A stretch of 64,000 nucleotides of DNA from Talinum fruticosum (taxonomy: Eukaryota > Streptophyta > Magnoliopsida > Caryophyllales > Talinaceae): NCBI GenBank assembly GCA_021018815.1, contig JAITYX010000054.1, forward strand, positions 248,001-312,000. The letters are read 5' to 3'. A program made the translations under genes and the position numbers. Shown here piece by piece: positions 57,384-64,000 of this stretch; position 1 is the first letter of the stretch; the number at the start of each line of letters is the position of its first letter. The notes beneath the pieces are model-generated. The model was not told where the DNA came from. It saw nothing but the letters and a program-made list of their open reading frames with translations, and searched no databases.

Positions 57384-58530
57384 CTAGGAAGGGCTTGAAA
57401 CGGGTTGGATATGAGAATGGAGTATTGAGGATTGATTGGAGTAATTGTTCTTATAGCATAATGTCTGTGGAGTTTGAATATTTCTTTCTTTCTTTTCTTG
57501 ATCCATATTGAGAGTCGTAAAGAAGAAATCTTTGTTAAAAATTACATTAATGAAAGGATGCTTTTTAAAAGATAGATCTTTTGAAAGCATTGATGATATA
57601 AATTTGAAAGAAATATTTGTTTCAAGAATTTGTGTATGAATACCAAATTGATCAACTTTAAAAGGATAAATTTGAGTAATAAAAGGGGTACCCAAAATAA
57701 CTTCTTGACCTATATCCCTAACTAGGACAAATGTGTTCTTGAAATAATAACCTTGATTACAGACATAAACATTTGATAATTTATATTGAATTTGTAGTGC
57801 CATTCCATTAGCACTATGGAGACGTTCTTTAGTTTTTTCATAATATATTGATGGAATTAAACCTTCTTTAATACAATTTTGATCCGCACCACTATCTAGT
57901 AGAGCAATTGTATTGAATTCATAGTCATTATTAATCTTTAGGGTGATATAAATATACCACTTTTGATATTTAACATGATTAATAGTAGAAATAAATTGTT
58001 GATTAGAGGAACCGGAGGTATCATCATCAATATTTTCATCTTTATTTGAAGTACTTGATTTATTTTCAATTAATGATAATCTTGTTTCTAATTCTAAGTC
58101 TTTAGTATCAAGAGAACATAAGTTTTGATTAATCTCTTTTATTTGTTCTTTAAGATTATTGATTTCTATTTTTAAATCTTGAATATTGACTACCTTTAAA
58201 ATATTTGGAGTATCATACTTCTCAAATATTTTATTAATACTGAAACTAGGAGGAGTTGTTTTTAATAAATCTTCCTTTATTAGAATACCTTTGAGTTTTT
58301 CTAAATATTGTTTTCTTAATTCGGGATCTTGAATTTGTTCAATTAAGTATAATAAAAATTCTTTTTCATTTTTAGTAGTATTAATCATATTAATACATTT
58401 GTAACAAATTCTTGATGATTCATTCCTTGATGAGTAGTCACTTGAGTTACTTTCTAATTCATAAAGACCATTGTCTTCAGAATCAGAAGATGAATTATCC
58501 GAATTAACTGGAGTATCTTTGAGTTCAAAT
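57384..58530 (-). pseudogene. Pararetrovirus aspartic protease region of the polyprotein
   Basis: Open on the minus strand; the 334-codon part from 58388 contains a coiled-coil-like stretch (IQDLKIEINNLKEQIKEINQ), then a retropepsin-like domain with TIALLDSGADQNCIKEGLIP (catalytic D-S-G near 57885-57905), LHSANGMALQIQYKL and GQEVILGTPFITQIYPF (the ILG motif). It would cut the polyprotein. It is followed by a Ser/Thr/Pro-rich end rather than a reverse transcriptase. The frame is separated from the upstream zinc knuckle by a one-base shift near 58535. Confidence 0.82.
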
Positions 58531-58597
58531 AAAGAAATAATTTTTCTTTAATTTGTTGATCATCGCCACGTATTTCATTTAATTTTTCTTTGACTTT

Positions 58598-59580
58598 GCA
58601 ATTTTTTGCATAATGTCCTGTTTTTCCACATTTGAAACAGGTAGTTTTATTAGTAGTTTTCCTATTTGGGGTATTTTTCTTAGGAATAGGATTAGGAGTA
58701 TTTGTTTTATTATTATGATTAAATTGTTTCCTTTTATTAATTTGATTTGTTCTACGTTTTTGAACAGAAGGAGCTTCTACTTTCGGAAGACAAAAGGCTT
58801 CACAAAAGGAACCTAACTCTTTTCTTGTAGCTGCTTTTTCGTTGAATATCTTGCTTGTAATTTTAATTCATTACATAATGAAATTCCTTCTTTTTAATAA
58901 ATCCTAATAATTGACTCGAATGTAATTTGATCATATGGAATCGGATCTTGTCCTGTAACTTCTTTTAATTTATTAAATATTCTTTGAGAAAATAAATTTG
59001 GTAATCCTGATATGAATTTTTCTTTCCAATAAGGTTGTCTACAATCTTGTCTTTTTAATAAGTATGTAAAATATGTGTCTTTATACCAATTGTAATCTTC
59101 TAGAGTAGGGCATCTTAAATTAGTCAATAAAATTTCTTGACCGCTTAACATGTCTTTTGGAGTACCTGAAAGATTGACAACTATTGTGTGTACTAAAGTG
59201 TACACAGACTTCTTTATGATTTTTAATACTTAGACGTTCTTCATCGGTCATGTAATTTTCCCACCAAGACTTTAGAGACCCGGTGAAACCTCGAAATTAG
59301 TAAATAAAAGGCTTGAGTCTCTGGAGCACCTTTGGACGTATAGGCAGCATATGCCATCATCATCCTATGGAGAATGATTAAAGCCTCATGCTCGGATTTT
59401 CCATCTAAATTCCATTCATAGATGGAGCCATCGTCAAAGGCTTCGTAACTATTGATTTTATTGATTCAAGTTGAAGATCCGGAGGGGTACTTCTAGAGTA
59501 ATAAGGAATTTTTTTTTATTAAAGATTTTATTAATATTAGTTACATCTCGATCTTCTTAAGAGATATCTAAAACATTAAG
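58598..59580 (-). pseudogene. Pararetrovirus coat protein C-terminal part with zinc knuckle
   Basis: Minus strand: LRCPTLEDYNWYKDTYFTYL, QPYWKEKFISGLPNLFSQRI and FNKLKEVTGQDPIPYDQITF (58894-59205) match the conserved core of caulimovirid coat proteins (YWxxKFIxGLPxLF). After a frame break comes a basic segment, then a perfect CCHC knuckle CFKCGKTGHYAKNC at 58598-58639 that binds viral RNA. Upstream, around 59220-59460, are CP-like pieces with frame shifts. Confidence 0.78.
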
Positions 59581-60666
59581 AGTGTTACTTGAACTGGCTG
59601 CTTGTTTGAGTTTTTCATCAATTCTTTTAATTAATGGGCTGGCTGGAATTTCTAAATTTTTGTTTTTATTAAATTTAATAAGAGGACATGAAATATCATT
59701 AAGGAATACTAGTTTCTTTGAATCTCGATTTAAATCTAGATTTTCTAATTTTTGGATAATTGATCGATATCTTCCTTTTTAGATATTGCTTCAATTTGAG
59801 TTGAAACCAAATTAACTCTGTTAAGAAAGTGTATGTAATACTTCATTAGTGTAATTATTTTGATGATATGTTATTTTAATATTGTCTAATTCTACTTGAG
59901 AATTAACTGGATTATTTCTTCCTACTTTAAAAGGGGCAGCTGGAATATGACCTTGATCCGTAGGGATCAAAATCTCTTGCAAAGGAGGAGTTACGGAATG
60001 AAATATATTTCCATCCGATAACGTCCATTTTTTGCTAAGATCTTGATTAGTATTAATTTCTTTAATACCATGAGGATCTGGTAAATTATTTTCTTGAGCA
60101 AACATGGTCCACCATGTAAAGAATAGAATATTACATCCTAATCTTTCCATTAGTGAATACCATTCTTTTCTAATGAATGCTTGAGCTTTGAGATCGAAAT
60201 GAGATAAAAACCATTGCTTTTTATCTCTATTTTCTATTGAATCGAAATCTTTTCTTAAATAATCTTTATTAATTTCAAAAGATTTTGAAATAACATTTAT
60301 AGAGGAGTAAGAAGGGGTTGCATAGCTGAATGAGTAGGTGAACCTATTGATGAACTAGTTTCATCAAGCTGGTTCTGCTATAGGTGATTTGTAATAGATT
60401 TTTGAGGACGAAGGAGAATCTTCTACTTGATTATCTTTTAAATAATCATAATTAGTAGATCTTGGAGGCATAGAAAAGGAGGATCGAGGAAGATCAATCT
60501 TTTCTGAATGTTTTGAAAAATTAGTTCTTTCATTATTAGAATTAAATTTTATTAATATTCTACCATCAGGTTCTTCAATTATTTGTTGAATATTTTTTTG
60601 AGCAATATTTCTAGGAGGCCTAATATTTTGAATACTAAATTCTTGAGGAATAGTTATTTCATTCCA
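59581..60666 (-). pseudogene. Pararetrovirus polyprotein region between movement and coat proteins
   Basis: Minus-strand ORF 59821-60150 reads MERLGCNILFFTWWTMFAQE, NNLPDPHGIKEI and a Pro/Asn-rich continuation. Further upstream (60300-60660) an acidic, Ser/Pro-rich linker with frames matching 63700-64000 of copy 2. Probably the coat protein N-terminal region. No catalytic motif. Several stops. Confidence 0.6.
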
Positions 60667-61359
60667 TTATAATAATTTAGGAGTAAAAGTTGAAATATTT
60701 TCGGACTCTGTTTTTAATAAGATTGTCTCATCTAGAGAGGGTTTTAATAAATACTTTGGATTAAGTTGAGAAGTAAGTAATTTAAAACAAACTCTATAAG
60801 TAATAGCAAAATTTCTTGAAAGTTCTCTAAATTGTACTTTTGAGTCATTTTGTAAATGAATATCTAAAATTAATGTATCCATGATCCGAGGATCATTTAG
60901 ATCGACTGAATAATTTGGACAAGCATTGAAATAAATAGGACCATTACATGTATTAGCTTGAATCATAGCTATTAATGAATCTTTGTAACCAATTAATCTA
61001 TTGTCTCTAAGAGCCATGAATACAGGACAATCTAATCCTAATCTTGTTAAAGGTTTGAGAGCTATTTGAATCATACCAAAATGAATATATCTATATTTTT
61101 CTTTATACTTATTAATAGAAATATTTGAAAGTAACTTGAGAGTTTGGAATTCTTCATGTAAACCGAAAGTTTCTTCATGATCTTTTATTGAAAAAGCAGT
61201 ATTGAAATCAAACTTGCCTATTTGATATATTGTTTCTATCTTTTGTTTTAGAATAGACCAATTTGTATAATCAACTTGACAACTAACTTCCTTACTATTG
61301 ACCACATTAGTACTCTTACTACTACCTAGACTTAGATGATCTCAAAGCCAAGAGGCCAT
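60667..61359 (-). pseudogene. Pararetrovirus movement protein (30K superfamily)
   Basis: The ATG is at 61359. A TGA follows five codons later (61342-61344), where copy 2 has CGA, and the frame is then open from 61305 to 60667. Key blocks: YKEKYRYIHFGMIQIALKPL, ALRDNRLIGYKDSLIAMIQA, NGPIYFNACPNYSVDLNDP and MDTLILDIHL. These are the caulimovirid/30K movement protein core, which lets virus pass plasmodesmata. The reading ends at a stop at 60667 where copy 2 continues, a second independent break. Confidence 0.88.
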
Positions 61360-61379
61360 CTGAGCTTTTTTTGAATATC

Positions 61380-61480
61380 TAGCAGGCAATTAAGCACATA
61401 CTACCGGGACCACCTCACACGGCTGACCAACGGATAACCTGGGGCGACCAACGGCTGACCAACGCTAGCTACGGCGTAAC
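61380..61480 (-). repeat. Short repeats in the pararetrovirus leader
   Basis: GTTGGTCAGCCG-type words (minus strand) recur in the leader between the primer site and the movement protein, in both copies (61420-61465 and 62890-62935). Confidence 0.6.
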
Positions 61481-61502
61481 AACCGACTAAATAGACAGAC
61501 TT

Positions 61503-61515
61503 GGCTCTGATACCA
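61503..61515 (-). other. tRNA-Met primer binding site of the pararetrovirus
   Basis: The minus strand reads TGGTATCAGAGCC, exactly complementary to the initiator tRNA-Met 3' end. In caulimovirids this marks base 1 of the circular genome. It lies about 60 bases from the promoter repeat edge, unlike an LTR element where it touches the LTR. Confidence 0.88.
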
Positions 61516-61576
61516 GATGGGAACAGGACCGATAGAAGAGCTAAGGGAGCGGCTCGGGGACTAAGTATGGTTGAAT

Positions 61577-62166
61577 AGTGGGGAGGTAGGATGACAAGTT
61601 AATTTAACAAAATGATTTTTCAAAATAAAAGATTAAAACTCAAATTGAAATAAGTAAAAGAAATGTAATTGAAATGAAGAAGAAGATGAATCAAAACTTA
61701 CTTTGATTGAATGTATAGAAACTTGTACAATTGATTGAAATAAAAGCTCTCGGGAGAGAGAGAGAGATTGGATAGTGGAGGAGAAGATTGTGAGTACAAG
61801 AGAAGGCAAGTGTTTGCTTGTGTAAGTGAGCGATGCCCTCAATTGAACCAATGAATGCCTATTTATAGAATACAACCTTGAATTGCTAACTAACACATGG
61901 ACGGTTGAGAATGCTTCGTAATCTTCAAAATATCTTCCGACACTGTTGAATTATTGGAGCAGATATTAATTGGACAAAAGCAGTAATTGTTTTGTTGACG
62001 ACTTTAGTTGAATAGGATTAATAATTCTTCACATGGCCACAGTAGTGTCCTTTTGAACAGTAAGTCTTCTTTGAACAATGGCAACAAGTAGTGTCCTTTT
62101 GAACAAGTAAGTCTTCTTTGAACAAGTGTTTGAACAAGTGAGTGAACAGTTTTTGCCAACAACTTT
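61577..62166 (-). repeat. Pararetrovirus promoter/leader repeat, right copy
   Basis: A 590-base copy of 55629-56174 with a TATA box at 61860-61867. It is longer because a roughly 40-base unit (AGTAGTGTCCTTTTGAACA...TCTTCTTTGAACA) is tandemly duplicated at about 62040-62127. Confidence 0.88.
61860..61867 (-). promoter_or_regulatory. TATA box driving pararetrovirus copy 1
   Basis: TATAAATA on the minus strand about 345 bases upstream of the primer site, the normal spacing order (promoter, leader, primer site) for a pararetrovirus. Confidence 0.7.
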
Positions 62167-62742
62167 TAAATCTAGATTTTCTAATTTTTGGATAATTGAT
62201 CGATATCTTCCTTTTTAGATATTGCTTCAATTTGAGTTGAAACCATATTAACTTGTTGATATTTCATCTCCTCTTATTAAATTTAATAAAAACAAAAATT
62301 TAGAAATTCTAGACAGCCCATTAATTAAAAGAATTGATGAAAAACTCAAACAAGCAGCCAGTTCAAGTAACACTCTTAATGTTTTAGATATCTCTCAAGA
62401 AGATCGAGATGTAGCTAATATTAATAAAATCTTTAATAAAAAAGAAATTCCTTATTACTCTAGAAGTACCCCTCCGGATCTTCAACTTGAATAAATAAAA
62501 TCAATAGTTACGTAAGCCTTTGACGGTGGCTCCATCTATGAATGGAATTTAGATGGAAAATCCGAGCATGAGGCTTTAATCATTCTCTATAGGATGATGA
62601 TGGCATATGCTGCCTATACGTCCAAAGGTGCTCCGGAGACTTAAGCCTTTGATTTACTAATTTCGAGTTTCACCGGTCTCTAAAGTCTTGGTGGGAAAAT
62701 TACATGACAGATGAAGAACGTCTAAGTATTAAAAATCATTTT
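62163..62742 (+). mobile_element. Rearranged pararetrovirus coat-region fragments
   Basis: 62166-62257 copies 59730-59820 in the same orientation. 62262-62742 is an inverted copy of about 59224-59700. The junctions fall in short shared words (TTAAATCTAG; AAAAATCA). It contains coat-region frames with stops (near 62492 and 62643). This is a foldback scar from template switching or end joining, not a gene. Confidence 0.75.
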
Positions 62743-64000
62743 GTTAAATTAACTTGTCATCCTACCTCCCCACTATTCAACCATACTTAGTCCCTAAGCT
62801 GCTCCCTAGCTCTTCGATCGGTCCTGTCCCCATCTCGGTATCGAGCCAAGTCTGTCTATTTAGTCGGTTGTTACGCCGTAGCTAGCGTTGGTCAGCCGTT
62901 GGTCAGCCCCAGGTTATCCGTTGGTCAGCCGTGTGAGGTGGTCCCGGTAGAGGGTGGTCCCGTGTAGTATGTGCTTAATTGCCTGCTAGATATTCAAACA
63001 AAAGCTCATATGGTCTCTTGGTTTCGAGATCATATAAGTCTAGGTAGTAGTAAGAGTACTAATGTGGTCAATAGCAAGGAAGTTAGTTGTCAAGTTGATT
63101 ATACAAATTGGTCTATTCCAAAACAAAAGATAGAAACAATATATCAAATAGGCAAGTTTGATTTTAATATCGCTTTTCAATAAAAGATCATGAAGAAACT
63201 TTCAGTTTACATGAAGAATTCCAAACTCTCAAGTTACTTTCAAATATTTCTATTAATAAGTATAAAGAAAAATATAGATATATTCATTTTGGTATGATTC
63301 AAATAGCTCTCAAACCTTTAACAAGATTAGGATTAGATTGTCCTATATTCATGGCTCTTAGAGACAATAGATTAATTGGTTACAAAGATTCATTAATAGC
63401 TATGATTCAAGCTAATACATGTAATGGTCCTATTTATTTCAATGCTTGTCCAAATTATTCAGTCGATCTAAATGATCCCTGGATCATGGATACATTAATT
63501 TTAGATATTCATTTACAAAATGACTCAAAAGTACAATTTAGAGAACTTTCAAGAAATTTTGCTATTACTTATAGAGTTTATTTTAAATTACTTACTTCTC
63601 AACTTAATCCAAAGTGTTTATTAAAACCCTCTCTAGATGAGATAATCTTATTAAAAACAGAGTCTGAAAATATTTCAACTTTTACTCCTAAATTATTAAA
63701 ATGGAATGAGATAACTATTCCTCAAGAATTTATTATTCAAAATATTAGGCCTCCTAGAAATATTGCTCAAAAAAATATTCAACAAATAATTGAAGAACCT
63801 GATGGTAGAATATTAATAAAATTTAATTCTAATAATGAAAGAACTAATTTTTCAAAACTTTCAGAAAAAATTGATCTTCCTCGATCCTCCTTTTCTATGC
63901 CTCCAAGATCTACTAATTATGATTATTTAAAAGATAATCAAGTAGAAGATTCTCCTTTTTCCTCAAAAATCTACTACAAATCACCTATAGCAGAACCGAT
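62743..64000 (+). mobile_element. Endogenous pararetrovirus copy 2, inverted, runs off the window
   Basis: An inverted copy of about 60300-61620: leader, decayed primer site (about 62835-62847, CGGTATCGAGCC), movement protein and following linker. It lacks the promoter, since homology starts inside the repeat near 61620. It lies head to head with copy 1. Confidence 0.8.
63010..63720 (+). pseudogene. Pararetrovirus movement protein, copy 2
   Basis: The ATG at 63010 starts MVSWFRDHISLGSSKST; the frame runs to 63183, where a T-run one base shorter than in copy 1 (near 63176) shifts it. Beyond the shift the 30K movement protein core is readable in another frame with only a few substitutions relative to copy 1, and has no stop where copy 1 ends at 60667. 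The two copies are broken at different places. Reading continues as the linker toward the window end. Confidence 0.85.

Larger units (their letters stand above)
55629..62166 (-). mobile_element. Endogenous pararetrovirus (caulimovirid, florendovirus-like), copy 1
   Basis: Slightly more than one genome length on the minus strand: promoter repeat (61577-62166), primer site (61503-61515), movement protein, coat protein with zinc knuckle, aspartic protease, an ORF2-like protein and the promoter repeat again (55629-56174). Terminal redundancy without LTR features next to the primer site, a 30K movement protein and a tRNA-Met primer identify a pararetrovirus rather than an LTR retrotransposon. No reverse transcriptase or RNase H motif is present. 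The left edge abuts a short TA run (55615-55627). All ORFs have stops or frameshifts, so the copy is defective. Confidence 0.8.

Noticed and set aside
55629..62166. LTR retrotransposon with 0.55-0.59 kb LTRs
   Set aside because: The repeat does not touch the primer site (60 bases apart), has no TG...CA ends or target duplication, and the coding content is movement protein and coat protein without integrase.

Overview
This is a stretch of a flowering-plant nuclear genome. It is AT-rich, its one host gene has spliced exons, and almost everything else is transposable elements or an integrated pararetrovirus. No rRNA or tRNA gene and no CRISPR array was seen. I cannot name the species.

Layout, left to right. 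(A) 1-22080 is an old PIF/Harbinger-type DNA transposon. ORF1 (Myb/NAM-associated type) lies on the plus strand at 305-602, 11608-12108 and 18822-19340, followed by the start of the transposase ORF2 (ALP1-like) at 21712-22080. Three later insertions have split it: an 11.0 kb Ty1/copia Sirevirus-like element (603-11602, target duplication AAGTT), a 6.7 kb pol-less Ty3/gypsy-like element (12109-18816, target duplication AAGTC), and a 2.0 kb CACTA element (19681-21711). (B) 22515-34620 is a minus-strand Ty3/gypsy chromovirus of Tekay/Del type with about 3 kb LTRs and target duplication TACAC. Its reverse transcriptase core is tandemly duplicated. (C) 34810-37721 is a solo LTR of a different family with target duplication TATTT. 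(D) 37722-45342 is the only genic island. It holds a five-exon 12-oxophytodienoate reductase (OPR) gene on the minus strand, 39657-42936, with one base missing in the last exon and a foldback MITE-like element in its upstream region. (E) 45343-53379 is a second minus-strand copy of the Tekay-type element that ends abruptly at its polypurine tract and has only one LTR. (F) 53380-55628 holds fragments of the pol-less gypsy-like family and of CACTA subterminal repeats, then a roughly 600 bp imperfect hairpin. (G) 55629-64000 is an endogenous pararetrovirus of caulimovirid type, most like florendoviruses. On the minus strand it carries a tRNA-Met primer site, movement protein, coat protein with zinc knuckle, aspartic protease and a downstream ORF2-like protein. 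A second, rearranged copy runs on the plus strand from 62163 to the window edge.

The most interesting observation is in G. A promoter repeat occurs at 55629 and again at 61577, so the circular genome that integrated was about 5.95 kb. That circle shows no reverse transcriptase or RNase H. This fits an RT-less component of a divided (bipartite) pararetrovirus, or a defective satellite-like circle, that needed a helper for replication. The two copies lie head to head and could form dsRNA. Every mobile-element and viral ORF here is broken by stops or frameshifts; only the OPR locus is close to intact.
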